Shown here in pieces: positions 1-11,499 of a DNA stretch of 64,000 bases (the first letter of the stretch is position 1; the number at the start of each line of letters is the position of its first letter). Position numbers and translations under genes: made by a program. The DNA comes from Saposhnikovia divaricata. Lineage: Eukaryota; Streptophyta; Magnoliopsida; Apiales; Apiaceae. Location: positions 64,529,001 to 64,593,000 of the forward strand of contig CM071596.1 in assembly GCA_036435485.1 (NCBI GenBank), written 5' to 3'. The notes under the pieces are model-generated. The model saw only the letters and a program-made list of their open reading frames with translations. It was not told the DNA's origin and did no database searches.

Positions 1-1430
1 CATTTAAGATAAGCTTATGGATGGTTGTATGTGTATGTTGTTGATGTTGTGGCCAAGTGGTAATAGGAATTGGGTGACGTAATTAGTAGAATGTATACTT
101 GTATCTATGTTAATTAGTTTAAAGCTTGATTAGAATATAAGTTATGTTATATTATATTACGCTATTTGCTCTAAGTGCTATGTGACTTATATGATTACGT
201 GGATTATTTGACGATGGGATTAGTATTATTAAAAGAAGTCGTGTTGGTTCGCGTAAACAACGAGGGGACACTAAGATATATTTATTTTTCATATAGGTCC
301 AAGTAGAAGGCCCGGTAAGGAGCCAGCTCCGGTAGGGAAGGAAGAAGAATTGTAGCCATCTCTCGTCGCCAAGGCGAATGTTTTCTCGAACCTAACATTA
401 CTTCACGATCTTGTTCATAATACCTTTGTATACTTTGTTATACCCTACACTCGTACCTTACATATTTATTCTGATTTGACTTAATCCCATTTGCGAGATA
501 TATTATGATTCCCTAAGAATTGATTGTTGAATAATACCTTTGCTTAATCCCCTAAACAACGATCTTTTATTCTTGTCATGAACTTTGAATCGAAATTGAG
601 AATTGAAAATCAAAATTTAAATTTCCCGAAAGATTTGAAATATAATTGAGAACTTGAAATTCTTGTTCAGTAATATGAAAATTTTATTCGACCCTGGGAT
701 TGGAAATTTGATTTTGACCGTTACGCCGGTCTGTTATGAATTTTGGCTTTAATGCCATGGCCAATGTCAATAAGTGCCAAGGATCCTTTAGAAGTGTGTT
801 GGAGTCACAGTAATATGTGGCCCGGAGCTAATGCGTTGGCTGATCACCTAGCTTAGCTTGTAGCGTGTGGTTCCAATTCCATTCCATTTGATTCGGTAAA
901 TAAATATTCTTGACCCTGATTATTTACCGCTGTTATTGAAATGTTGATATACCCTGATTATTTACCGCTGTTATTGAAATGTTGATATACCCTGATTATC
1001 TACCATTATCTTGATTTATTGTTATGCACTTGCTGAGCTTTGTAGCTCACTTCTTTGTTATATCTAACCCTTACAGTTAGCAAGAATGGTAAGGACTATT
1101 CAGACAGCACGAAAGAGGTCTGGTATGACAGGTGCCGCTTTTAGGAGGCTTTTTGTTCAGGTTGGCAGCTAGTGGACCCAAGCCATTAGTAGTCCACCTC
1201 TTTTGTAAGCGTAGTATGAATTCATCAAGTATTGTATTGGCTTTAAATCTAAGATGTCTTTGGATTAGTATGTTATTTCACACTTGAACCTGGAAGCGGT
1301 CTTTTGGGTAGTTGTATCAAGGTACTTTATTTTTGTTAAACTTTTGTAATATAAATTAATGTGTACTTTCAATCAGGGGTTGTTTAGTTATTTCTGGGTT
1401 ATTTAGTGGTGCAGGTTTTGGGGCGTCACA
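1..1430 (+). repeat. 5' LTR of element G (3' 40% only)
   Basis: The stretch matches 9424-10854 almost base for base and ends in the CA terminus GGGGCGTCACA. It is followed at once by the primer binding site. The upstream part of the LTR lies outside the window. It includes the LTR's internal 38-bp tandem repeat. Confidence 0.93.
913..1004 (+). repeat. 38-bp tandem repeat inside G LTR (5' copy)
   Basis: Two exact 38-bp units (913-950, 951-988) begin ACCCTGATTATTTACCGC and are followed by a partial third unit. The same array is in the 3' LTR, so it predates this insertion. Confidence 0.9.
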
Positions 1431-1433
1431 GGT

Positions 1434-1445
1434 TGGTATCAGAGC
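1434..1445 (+). other. Primer binding site of element G
   Basis: TGGTATCAGAGC lies 3 bases after the 5' LTR. This is the usual plant retrotransposon primer site complementary to the 3' end of initiator methionine tRNA. Confidence 0.93.
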
Positions 1446-1604
1446 TACAGGTTCAAGTCACTGAAATAATATAGGATTAAGATATCTAGGATAGGAATCA
1501 AGAATAGGGTAGCAAATAGAATAAGTCACTAAGTAACAATTAGAAAGAATAAGCTTAAGTTTAACCTTAAGTTAATTACCTTTAATCTAGCACCCTAATA
1601 CTCT

Positions 1605-1606
<2 letters not shown>

Positions 1607-1647
<41 letters not shown>
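1607..1647 (+). repeat. TA microsatellite in G leader
   Basis: About 41 bases of alternating TA run into a short TGTA repeat. It sits about 20 bases before a splice-acceptor-like TTGACAG that precedes the leader ORF. Confidence 0.95.
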
Positions 1648-1659
<12 letters not shown>

Positions 1660-1668
1660 TGTTGACAG

Positions 1669-2130
1669 CAGCGTGCCCCGGCACCTCCGTCTAGCTCTAG
1701 CTCAGACAGCAGCTATCCTGACTCTCCGCCCGAATCCCAGGACATTAGGGAAGTTTTATCTGGTACTGAGGTCGTCTCTGAGGAGGTTGTCACTGAGCCG
1801 CAGGTAGCTATGCACCTAGGATCTTCCTCATCTGTAGCTATTGATGCACCAGACACAGTTCCCTACACAGTGTATGCAGCTTTGCTCCGTGAGAACCATA
1901 GCCTAGAGGGACAGATCCAGATACTGAGGTCCTTTATTGATACCCCGTCCGGTAGTGCCTCCACTTCCTCATGTGAACCACACCATATGTCCAGGCTTCG
2001 TAAACTCGCTAGGGAAGGCCAGGAGCAGTTGAATGCCATGCCACCGGTGGGTAGCGTGAAGATTTCTCAGATGCGAATGTTTTTCCAGATGATGGTTGAT
2101 GAGCTGCAGAGGATCGTTGACTCGATGTAG
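1669..2130 (+). CDS. Extra ORF between 5' LTR and gag of element G
   Basis: One open frame ends with TAG at 2130. It is open from about 1669, well upstream of its first ATG (1810), giving about 153 codons, of which 106 follow that ATG. The non-ATG part directly follows TTTTGTTGACAG, which looks like a splice acceptor, so the start may come from an upstream exon. The predicted N-terminal part is rich in Ser, Pro and acidic residues. The middle (around YAALLRENHSLEGQIQILR) looks helical and could form a coiled coil. I do not recognise a family. It is not gag, which starts at 2547. Base composition is higher in GC than the rest of the element. It may be a lineage-specific accessory protein or a relic. 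Confidence 0.45.
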   Translation, partial: QRAPAPPSSSSSDSSYPDSPPESQDIREVLSGTEVVSEEVVTEPQVAMHLGSSSSVAIDAPDTVPYTVYAALLRENHSLEGQIQILRSFIDTPSGSASTSSCEPHHMSRLRKLAREGQEQLNAMPPVGSVKISQMRMFFQMMVDELQRIVDSM

Positions 2131-2546
2131 ATGGTGGTTGCTTAAGCATCGGCTAGTAGGACATCATGTAGTTATATGTGTTGACTTACTCCTGGGGTTA
2201 ATGCAGTTATTTCTGTTGTTGCTTTAGAACTTTTGTTTCCCTTAATTCGTATTTGGAACCTTGACGTTTATGTTGTAACTCGTTGACGGATGTGATATCC
2301 GATCGTACTTTATTTCAGCATTTCCTTTTTATAATTATGTCTCGTAAAATATGAACTGTGGTAGTATCCTTGTTTTCTTTAAGCCATAACATCATTATCA
2401 TGTCCTTACCCATATACAATTGCTTCAGATAGATATAACCTGCCATTTAATATATGCACTATCATAAATCTTTATATAGCCATGATTGTATCTTGAGATT
2501 GGTAAAGTATTGACCTGTATAACTCTTATGTTTTCACTTCAGTACG

Positions 2547-3870
2547 ATGCCACCTAAGAAGAAATCGAGTCGGAAGCCCAAGAATAACCGGGAAAGACCG
2601 GAACCAGAAACCGAGAATCATGAGAATCCAAACCCAAACCCAGAAAACCCACCCGAAGTGAATTTGAATATGAACCAATTCCTTGAATTGTTACGTCAGC
2701 AAACTATCACGGTTGTCCAACAATAACACTTATTGCAACAACAACAACAGTAAGTACCGTCGCAACTCAATCAGAATGCAGTTTCATTTAAGTCTTTCCA
2801 GGCAGTTAAGCCTCCATAATTTAAAGGAACTTCAAATCCAGTGGAAGCTCAGAGTTGGTTAAAATAGATCGAGAAAGCCTTTTTCTTAGTAGCAGTTGGT
2901 GAAAATCAGAAGACGGTATATGCTAGTTATTTCTTGAAAGGCGAAGCGAACTATTGGTGGGAGTCAGCAAGGGCATTAGAAACCACTGAAGTAATTCCTT
3001 GGGAGAGGTTTAAGAAGTTATTTTTGGATCAGTACTTTCCCAAGTATATGCAGACATAAATGGAATTAAGATTCTTTGAGCTGAAGCAGAATGAGCTTAG
3101 TGTTTCGGAATATGAGAAGAAGTTCACAGAATTATCAAGGTTTGTACCCGAGTATGTATGGAGAAGAAGGGTAAGAGATTTCAACATGGAATTAAACCAT
3201 GGATTAGGAGTAAGGTGGCTATGTTTCAGTTGACCACTTATGGTGAAGTGGTCCAGTTGGCGAAGATAGTAGAAGGTGAAAGTGAGCAGAATCTAAAGGA
3301 AAGGAATAACAAGAAGAGGAAATTTGATGGTCATGAAGAGGGGCCAAGTCAGGGAAAACTAGCAAATTGGTTCGTGAAGAAACCAGGATTTCAGACCACG
3401 AGAAAAGGAGGTAATTTTCATAGAAATGAAGCAGGAAGCAGAAATCAAGGAAGCAAACCCTTAGGTCAGAATCAACAGAGACACTCACAACCCTCCATTC
3501 CAGAATGCAAAGCCTGTTTGAAGAGGCATGTTGGTGCGTGTAACAAGGCAGATATTGTGTGTTACAAATGTCAAACCAAGGGTCACTATTCAAATGAGTG
3601 CCGAGGTGTGAAGCCACCTACAACATGTTACAGATGCGGAAAAGTAGGTCATATTTCCAGGGAATGCAAGGCACCAGTGAAGAACAATAACTTGATGAGG
3701 TTGACTACAGCACCTCCACCCAGCAATCAGATTCCAATGAACCAGATACCTATTTGTCCAGTTCCAATTCCTCAGATACCTACTCAACAGATGATGCCAT
3801 ATCAGATGCCAGTCTACTCAGCACCATCCAGAACCTTTAACATGAACGTGGAAGATGCGATTCAAAGCTC
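2547..3870 (+). pseudogene. gag: gag of element G (broken)
   Basis: The capsid/nucleocapsid gene begins at ATG 2547 with a Lys-rich start (MPPKKKSSRK). It has at least five in-frame stops, the first being TAA at 2724 and 2751. A frameshift near 3155 moves the reading into the frame open from 3158. The middle matches the Ty3/gypsy retrotransposon capsid domain (for example ANYWWESARA, PWERFKKLFLDQYFP). Two CCHC zinc knuckles follow, CYKCQTKGHYSNEC (about 3570) and CYRCGKVGHISREC (about 3627). The gene cannot make an intact Gag as it stands. It continues directly into the protease. Confidence 0.9.
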
Positions 3871-4357
3871 CGATGTGGTAGCAGGTACGCTTCTTATCAA
3901 CGATTTTAAGGCTAGAGTGTTAATTGACTCAGGCGCTACTAGATCATTTGTTTCTAAGGATTTTATTGCTAGAACGGGGTGGGAGATTAGGAGATTGAAG
4001 GAAACTATAAGCATTATACTCACAAATCAGGATCGAGTCTTAGTAGATCAAGTTTGTCCACAGTGTGAAATAGATATATCCGGATACCGCTTTCCTATTT
4101 CCTTATTACCTTTTCAGCTTGGAGAATTCGATGTCATTTTAGGAATGGATTGGTTAGGGGAAAATAATGCTCAGATAGATTGTAAGGGCAAAAAGGTCAT
4201 TTTAAACTCTCCGGAAGGTAGGAAAGTAGTATTCAGAGGACAAAAGCAAATGAAGACATTTCTTACAATAATGCAAGCGAAGAGATTGTTAAGGCAAGGT
4301 TGTGAAGCATATTTGGCGTATGTTGAAGATATAAGTAAAGAAGCTCCTAGGATATAA
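3871..4357 (+). pseudogene. Aspartic protease region of G polyprotein
   Basis: The retroviral-type protease domain shows the catalytic motif LIDSGATRSFVS and the C-terminal flap/hydrophobic motif DVILGMDWL. It would cut the Gag-Pol polyprotein. The frame opened at 3158 runs through it without a stop until TAA at 4355-4357, where related elements read straight into reverse transcriptase. The domain itself looks intact; the polyprotein does not. Confidence 0.9.
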
Positions 4358-5358
4358 TCGATTCCTGTAGTCAATGAATTTCCCGATGTGTTTCCCGATG
4401 AACTTCCAGGATTACCTCCTAACTGACAAATTGAGTTTACGATTGATCTGGTGCCAGGCACGGAACCTGTTTCCAAAGCCCCGTATCGAATGGCACCGGC
4501 AGAAATGAAGGAGTTGGCAACTCAGCTACAAGAATTATTGGACAAGGGAGTTATAAGGCCAAGTACATCTCCTTGGGGAGCGCCAGTGTTGTTGTAAAGA
4601 ATAAAGATGGGAGCATGAGACTCTGCATTGATTATCGAGAGTTGAATAAGGTAACAATCAAGAACAAGTATCCATTGCCAAGGATAGATGATTTATTTGA
4701 TCAGCTTAAAGGAGCGACATGTTTTTCGAAGATTGACTTGCGATCAGGATATCATCAACTTAATATCAAGACGGAAGATATACCAAAGACAGCATTCCGA
4801 ACAAGGTATGGACATTACGAATTTTTAGTGATGGCATTCGGATTGACAAACGCGCCCGCAGCTTTTATGGATTTGATGAACCGAGTATTCAAGCAGTATC
4901 TAGATAAGTTTGTGATAGTTTTCATTGATGATATATTGATTTACTCCAAGACTGAAGAGGAGCATGCTAAACATCTAAGAATGGCTTTGGAAACTCTAAA
5001 GAATGAAAAGTTGTATGCGAAATTTTCCAAGTGTGAATTTTGGCTACGAGAAGTACAGTTTCTTGGACACGTTGTCAGCAGTGATAGAATTCGGGCTGAT
5101 GCCGCCAAGATTGAGGCCGTGATGAATTGGAAACAACCGAAGACACCAACGGAGATACGAAGTTTCTTAGGGTTGGCTGGATATTACAGAAGGTTTGTTA
5201 AAGATTTTTCTAAGATTTCAGGACCCTTGACCAAGTTGACCCGAAAGAATGAGAAGTTTGAATGGACTGATAAGTGTGAGGAAAGTTTTCAGGAATTGAA
5301 GAAAAGGCTAACAACAGCTCCAGTTTTATCTTTACCGATGATAAAGGAGATTTTGTGA
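4358..5358 (+). pseudogene. Reverse transcriptase of element G (broken)
   Basis: The RT domain starts in the entry region (PGTEPVSKAPYRMAP) and has the palm motifs IDYRELNKVTIKNKYPLPRI, FSKIDLRSGYHQ and catalytic FIDDILIYSK. The thumb and the connection to RNase H follow (RSFLGLAGYYRRFV). There are stops near 4423 and 4594. A one-base frameshift near 4590 separates the entry region from the long frame 4573-5358. Another frameshift near 5350 separates RT from RNase H. Catalytic Asp residues are present, but no single reading frame spans the domain. Confidence 0.93.
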
Positions 5359-5700
5359 TTTTCAGTGATGCATCACACAAAGGATTAGGATGCGTATTGA
5401 TGCAGCATGACAAAGTAATTGCATATGCGTCAAGACAACTCAAGCCTCATGAACGAAGATATCCTACACATGATTTGGAGTTAGCAGCTATAGTCTTTGC
5501 GTTGAAGATTTGGAGACATTATCTTTATGGAGAGAAATATGAGATATTTACAGACCACAAGAGTTTGAAATATATCTTTACTTAGAAAGAACTGAATATG
5601 AGACAGAGAAGGTGGTTAGAATTGATTAGGGATGACGATTGTGTTATCAATTATCATCCTGGCAAAGCGAATGTAGTGGCGGATGCATTAAGTCGAAAGA
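5355..5700 (+). pseudogene. RNase H of element G
   Basis: Ty3-type RNase H has the motifs FSDASHKGLGCVLMQ, LELAAIVFALKIWRHYLYG and IFTDHKSLKYIF, and ends at VVADALSRK. These supply the acidic active-site residues. A TAG at 5583-5585 interrupts it just after the third motif. It removes the RNA strand of RNA:DNA hybrids during reverse transcription. Confidence 0.9.
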
Positions 5701-6686
5701 AGAGATTGAACATGCTGGCGATGGCTAAGGAATTGTTTAAAGAATTTGAAAAGTTGGAAATAGAGGTTTGTGCGCCTACTGATGAAAGGATTCATACAAT
5801 GACCTTTCAACCAGAGTTGTTAGAGAAGATACGAAGATGCCAAGAAGAGGTGATGAGTCATGAGATTAATGATTTGACTGGAGAGGAAATATGCACTCAA
5901 AAAGATGACAACGGAATTTTAAGATTTTCTTCTAGAATTTGGATACCCAATGTGGAAGAATTAAAAAGTGAAATACTGCATGAAGCTCATAACTCAAGGT
6001 ATTCGATTCACCTAGGAAGTACCAAGATGTACCATGACCTAAAGAAGAATTTCTGGTGGCCTGATATGAAGAGAGAAATAGCAGAATGGGTTAGCAAGTG
6101 TTACACATGTCAGAAGGTCAAAGCAGAACATCAAAGACCAAGTGGATTGTTGCAACCGTTGGAGATTCCCGAGTGGAAGTGGGAACATATCGCAATGGAT
6201 TTTGTGGTGGGATTACCAAAGACTAAATCAAATCATGATGCCATTTGGGTGATCGTAGATAGGTTAACTAAATCAGCTCATTTCTTACCGATCAACGAAA
6301 GGTTTTCGCTGGACAAGTTGGTTCACATGTACTTGAAAGAAATAGTGGTACGTCATGGAGTTCCAGTATCTATTGTGTCAGATAGAGACCCCAGATTTAA
6401 TTCAAGATTTTGGCGACAGTTTCAGGAACGTTTAGGAACTCAACTTAAAATGAGCACAGCTTACCACCCGCAGACTGACGGTCAGAGCGAAAGAACCATA
6501 CAGACCATTGAAGATATGCTGAGAGTGTGTGCCTTAGATTTCGAAGGTAGTTGGGACGAGCATTTACCGCTGGTAGAATTCTCATACAACAATAGTTACC
6601 ATGCAAGCATTGGAATGCCTCCTTATGAAGCCTTGTACTGAAGAAAATGCAGATCACCAGTTTGTTGGGACGAAGTTGGAGAACGC
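5701..6686 (+). pseudogene. Integrase of element G
   Basis: The integrase contains the HHCC zinc domain (HLGSTKMYHDLKKNFWWP, then CYTCQKVK). The catalytic core residues are visible as D in WEHIAMDFVVGLP, D in SIVSDRDPRF and E in TDGQSERTIQ. The frame is open from 5598 to a TGA at 6639-6641, located where the family has a Gly-Arg after EALY. The C-terminal part continues in another frame from 6690 with the GPF/Y-like region (SPRFVGPFEILKRVG). Confidence 0.92.
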
Positions 6687-6689
6687 AAG

Positions 6690-7238
6690 ATGTTGGGACC
6701 AGAATTGGTACAACAAACGAAAGAGACTGTTGAGCTCATCCAGAAGAGATTATTAGCCGCTCAGAATAGACAGAAGAAATATGCAGATTTAACTAGGAAG
6801 AATGTAGATTTTGAAGTCGGTGAACCAGTGTTACTTAAAATATCTCCATGGAAAGGCGTGACAAGATTTGGAAAGAAAGGAAAGCTTAGTCCAAGATTTG
6901 TTGGCCCATTCGAGATCTTAAAGCGAGTAGGGAAGGTTGCATACGAGTTAGCCTTACCTCCCCATATGCAACATATTCACAATGTGTTTCATGTCTCGAT
7001 GATCAAGAAGTACAATCCTGATGCAAAGCATGTAATTGAGTATGAACCGATAGAAATTCAGCCAGACTTGTCCTATGTAGAGCAGCCGATTGAGATATTA
7101 GATCGCAGTGAGAAAGTACTAAGAAATAAGACAGTTGTTTTAGTTAAGGTGTTGTGGAGAAATCCTAGAGTTGAAGAATCTACTTGGGAATTAGAAAGTG
7201 AAATGTTAGAAAAGTACCCTCAGTTGTTTACGCATTAG
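6690..7238 (+). CDS. Integrase C-terminus with chromodomain of element G
   Basis: A 182-residue open frame carries the end of integrase and then a chromodomain at its C-terminus (residues about 135-180: PIEILDRSEKVLRNKT, VKVLWRNPRVEESTWELE). In chromoviruses this domain is thought to steer integration toward particular chromatin. The stop TAG at 7236-7238 lies just before the polypurine tract, the usual end of the gene. The ATG at 6690 is internal to the original polyprotein, not a natural start. Confidence 0.88.
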   Translation: MLGPELVQQTKETVELIQKRLLAAQNRQKKYADLTRKNVDFEVGEPVLLKISPWKGVTRFGKKGKLSPRFVGPFEILKRVGKVAYELALPPHMQHIHNVFHVSMIKKYNPDAKHVIEYEPIEIQPDLSYVEQPIEILDRSEKVLRNKTVVLVKVLWRNPRVEESTWELESEMLEKYPQLFTH

Positions 7239-7261
7239 ATTCTGGGGAAAGAATCCCTTTT

Positions 7262-7273
7262 AAGGGGGGAGGA
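7262..7273 (+). other. Polypurine tract of element G
   Basis: AAGGGGGGAGGA directly abuts the TG that opens the 3' LTR. It is the priming site for plus-strand DNA. Confidence 0.92.
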
Positions 7274-10200
7274 TGTAATATCCGGGAATTTCGTACTTTG
7301 TAATTATATTAATTATGGAATAAAATATTAATATTTATTCCAGGTTGATGTGTCATTATGTGGATTAATGATTTTTGATGGTTAATGTGTCCAGTATCGT
7401 TAAGTGAGTATGTATTAAATTATTCTTGGATGTTTGATCATTTTTTTATGATATTAAAAATATCATTTTATACCGCTCTAGCATTTTTATAAAATAATTG
7501 GAGCAAGTAAAAATTATGAAATCTTCTATGCTAGCATCTTGGCATATTCAGAGATTTTTAAAATGTTAAGATTTAATTAATTTTGGTTTTAAGTATTTCT
7601 AAATGATTTTACAAGATTTATTATTTTTCTTATGTGCAAATATTGTAAATTATTCTATGTGCATTTTAAGGGTAGATTATTTAAAATTCTATTCCTTGGA
7701 ATTTGAGAGGCATGAATATCTATTATATTTTTACAAATATTTGGAAGGGTGATTAGCTATTTTAAATTCACTTATAGTGTTTATAATATTTTATGAGAAT
7801 TATTTTAGTCTAATTTGCATTATTTTATTCTATTTTGAATTAATTAAATATGTGAATGATGATGGATGATTAAAATGAATTATGTGTAAATAGAGTGCTA
7901 GAGATTATTTATTTGATCTTGCTATTTATATTAATAATTTTGTGCCAAAGAGATTTTATAAAATATTTACAAGATTATTTTGTAAAGTAGAATAATTAAA
8001 TAAATAATCAAATTTGATTATTTCTCTCCCCTATAAATACCCCCACCCACTTCCCCTTCCCCTTCCCCTTCCCCATTTCTTTTTCTTCTTCCCCGTGTAT
8101 TCTCTCTTCACCCCAAACTCCATTTTTATTTCTTAAGCTTTTAAAAAAACTAAACTCCTCATAAGTAAGTCATTTCTTCACCAAAATTTAAGTTCTTGTA
8201 ACCAAAATGATCCTTGTTTCATCCTCTATCTATTCATACCCATATCTTTGAGTTTAATTTAGTTTCAAAAATCTGAAATTTTTAAAGTTGGGGTTCTTGA
8301 CCCATTCATTTACATGCAAGCCCGGATTCGTGATTTGGGAGTGTTCTTGATGATACCCACGAATTTTTGGGGTCATCCGAGACAAACCCACTCTTGAGCA
8401 ATGATCTTATAGTGAGCTCAAGAGTTTGATTTAGTGATGTTAGTATATATATATGTGTTTTTGATGTATATAACTAGTAGATCTTTATTGCATGTGAGTT
8501 TTAAGATGGGTTAAATTAAATTTTGTCTTGGGTGATGTAAGTTGTAAAGATGAGTATGTAATCTATGTTTATATCTATGTGTTTGATGTAATTAGTTGAT
8601 TAAATTTAATTGCCTGTAAGTTTTATTAAGTTTTTGGTGATAGGTTTTGTTTATATTGTAGATGTTGAGATATAAACTTTGGTGGGTTGTTGCTAATTAA
8701 CTGTTGGATGATATTATGAGAGAAATTAAGTTGCATGTCAATTTAGAGCTAAGTTGTGTATTTTTCAGATTTAATAAAGTTCAAGTAAGTTGTAGTGGAG
8801 TCTAAGGAGATGAATATTTGAGTTGTTAAGTTTCGGTAGAGGTCGGATGCCTTGTAAAAATCATATAAAATTGAGTATGGATCAGTTGGTGTTCATTCCT
8901 TAGTCATTAGAAAGGTATTGCAATTGTCTACAAGTTCCGTGTTATGTGTCTTCTGAAATTTCAATCTGAAGTTTGAGTTTTCTGTACTTTAAAAATTCGA
9001 CCAGATTGTTGGGTCACTTGCAAGCTCTGTTTTCAAAAATTCATGGTAAATCAATCGTGCATCCAAATTTTCTGAGTCATACCATTCTGGAAAGCTCTCT
9101 TCAGAGCCTACAATTCTTAATTACATTTCATTTCCAGATTTTGAGATCTTAATGCCTTAAACTTATAAACATTAGCGTGCAACCGTTCTGATTCTGTTTC
9201 AGCAGTCCACCTTTTAATTCATCCAGAATTCATTACTTATCCATTTGTAACTAGCTTTACCATTCTGGAAAGGTCTCGGAATTTCCTTCGAGTTTCATGT
9301 TCTGTACTTTTTGATTTAAGATCATCTTGATAGAGAAAATTGAACTTCTTTCAGAACTGGTCAGTGGTGATGCCAATTGTATTGGTCATTGTGGTGTTGT
9401 ATATGATTCTGAATGCTAATGTGCACTTAAGATATGCTTATGGATGGTTGTATGTGTATGTTGTTGATGTTGTGGCCAAGTGGTAATAGGAATTGGGTGA
9501 CATAATTAGTAGAATGTATACTTGTATCTATGTTAATTAGTTTAAAGCTTGATTAGAATATAAGTTATGTTATATTATATTACGCTATTTGCTCTAAGTG
9601 CTATGTGACTTATATGATTACGTGGATTATTTGACGATGGGATTAGTAGTATTAATAGAAGTCGTGTTGGTTTGCGTAAACAACGAGGGGACACTAAGAT
9701 ATATTTATTTTTCATATAGGTCCAAGTAGAAGGCCCGGTAAGGAGCCAGCTCCGGTAGGGAAGGAAGAAGAACTGTAGCCATCTCTCGTCGCCAAGGCGA
9801 GTGTTTTCTCGAACCTAACCTTACTTTACCATTTTGTTCATAATACCTTTGTATACTTTGTTATACCCTACACTCGTACCTTACATATTTATTCTGATTT
9901 GACTTAATCCCATTTGCGAGATATATTATGATTCCCTAAGAATTGATTGTTGAATAATACCTTTGCTTAATCCCCTAAACAACGATCTTTTATTCTTGTC
10001 ATGAACTTTGAATCGAAATTGAGAATTGAAAATCGAAATTTAAATTTCCCGAAAGATTTGAAATATAATTTGAGAACTTGAAATTCTTGTTCAGTAATAT
10101 GAAAATTTTATTCGACCCTGGGATTGGAAATTTGATTTTGACCGTTACGCCGGTCTGTTATGAATTTTGGCTTTAATGCCATGGCCAATGTCAATAAGTG

Positions 10201-10854
10201 CCAAGGATCCTTTAGAAGTGTGTTGGAGTCACAGTAATATGTGGCCCGGAGCTAATGCGTTGGCTGATCACCTAGCTTAGCTCGTAGCGTGTGGTTCCAA
10301 TTCCATTCCATTTGATTCGGTAAATAAATATTCTTGACCCTGATTATTTACCGCTGTTATTGAAATGTTGATATACCCTGATTATTTACCGCTGTTATTG
10401 AAATGTTGATATACCCTGATTATCTACCATTATCTTGATTTATTGTTATGCACTTGCTGAGCTTTGTAGCTCACTTCTTTGTTATATCTAACCCTTACAG
10501 TTAGCAAGAATGGTAAGGACTATTCAGACAGCACGAAAGAGGTCTGGTATGACAGGTGCCGCTTTTAGGAGGCTTTTTGTTCAGGTTGGTAGCTAGTGGA
10601 CCCAAGCCATTAGTAGTCCACCTCTTTTGTAAGCGTTGTATGAATTCATCAAGTATTGTAATGGCTTTAAATCTAAGATGTCTTTGGATTAGTATGTTAT
10701 TTCACACTTGAACCTGGAAGCGGTCTTTTGGGTAGTTGTATCAAGGTACTTTATTTTTGTTAAACTTTAGTAATATAAATTAATGTGTACTTTCAATCAG
10801 AGGTTGTTTAGTTATTTCTGGGTTATTTAGTGGTGCCAGTTTTGGGGCGTCACA
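7274..10854 (+). repeat. 3' LTR of element G (3581 bp, complete)
   Basis: It runs from TGTAATATCCGGG to GGGGCGTCACA with the TG...CA ends. Its last 1431 bp match the 5' LTR at 1-1430. It contains a TATA box at 8032-8039, a CCCCTT microsatellite at about 8050-8076, and the 38-bp tandem array at 10337-10428. Beyond these, the 3.5 kb holds no gene that I can see. Confidence 0.94.
8032..8039 (+). promoter_or_regulatory. TATA box of G LTR promoter
   Basis: TATAAATA follows a C-rich stretch and precedes a pyrimidine-rich CCCCTT repeat, about 760 bases into the LTR. This is a typical Pol II promoter layout for a long plant LTR. Confidence 0.65.
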
Positions 10855-10859
10855 AAAAA

Positions 10860-11124
10860 GGTCTAGATGCAAAAGTTCTAAAGGTTTAGCAGATGATACC
10901 ATGTTCTTTGATTTGTGAGGAGTTTGAATTTGTTTGCCTAATTGGCAAGCTGAACATGTATCTATCTTTACATATTTCATTTTAGGTAACCCTCGAACTA
11001 AATTCTTGGAAATCAGCTTGCTGAGTTGATCCATATGAACATGTCCTAGCCTTCTATGCCATAGATTAGGAGATGTGTTAACTGAAGCTAAACAGTAGGC
11101 TGTTTCCTGTAACTTAAAATCCAA
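10860..11124 (-). pseudogene. A1 GAG-pre-integrase domain
   Basis: The zinc-binding N-terminal integrase region shows LWHRRLGHVHMDQLSKLI and CSACQLGKQ (His and Cys ligands). It is truncated by the insertion of G immediately after LELLHLDLF. A TA repeat at about 11126-11137 breaks the frame that links it to the protease. Confidence 0.88.
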
Positions 11125-11438
11125 AATATATATATATTTCCTTCCCTTCTAGCGATTAGTGGGATTTTGTTAGTACCAAGATAGATAATACATTTTTCTT
11201 TATCAAAAACAACATTATGAACATCATCATATAATTGACTTATACTAAGCAAATTATACTTTAAACCTTGAACAAATTGAACTTTGTCAATTGAAAGCAT
11301 GTTGTTACCGATTTTGCCTTTTCCAAGAATTTGAAGAGTTTTGCTATCACCAATTGTAACTTTTCCACCCTTCTTCTTTTTGAGAGTGATAAACTGAGAC
11401 TCATCTCCACACATGTGCCTTGTACACCCGCTATCCAA
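11125..11438 (-). pseudogene. A1 aspartic protease region
   Basis: The copia protease active-site motif DSGCTRHMCGD is followed by KKKKGGKVTIGDSKT and LKYNLLSISQL, as in Ty1/copia proteases. The frame is lost at the TA repeat after REGNIYI. The cut ends of gag (towards 11500) are also in another frame, so no continuous polyprotein remains. Confidence 0.88.
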
Positions 11439-11499
11439 AATCCATTCCTTTGAGTTTGTCTTTGCGGCTAGGCATACCTATGAAACAAATAAGAACAAC

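Larger units (their letters stand above)
1..10854 (+). mobile_element. Tekay-type chromovirus 'G' (Ty3/gypsy), 5' end outside window
   Basis: This is a long-LTR Ty3/gypsy retrotransposon. It has a partial 5' LTR (1-1430), an initiator-Met tRNA type primer site, a leader with an extra ORF, broken gag and pol, a C-terminal chromodomain, a polypurine tract and a complete 3' LTR (7274-10854). The domain order, very long LTRs and chromodomain sequence fit the Tekay/Del lineage. It is inserted in the Sirevirus copy A1. The sequence after its right end resumes at the point matched by about 24685-24690 of the uninterrupted copy A2, inside a run of five A. The two LTRs differ at roughly 20-25 positions over the 1.43 kb that can be compared, about 1.5% by eye, so the insertion is young although the genes are heavily broken. 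Confidence 0.92.
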
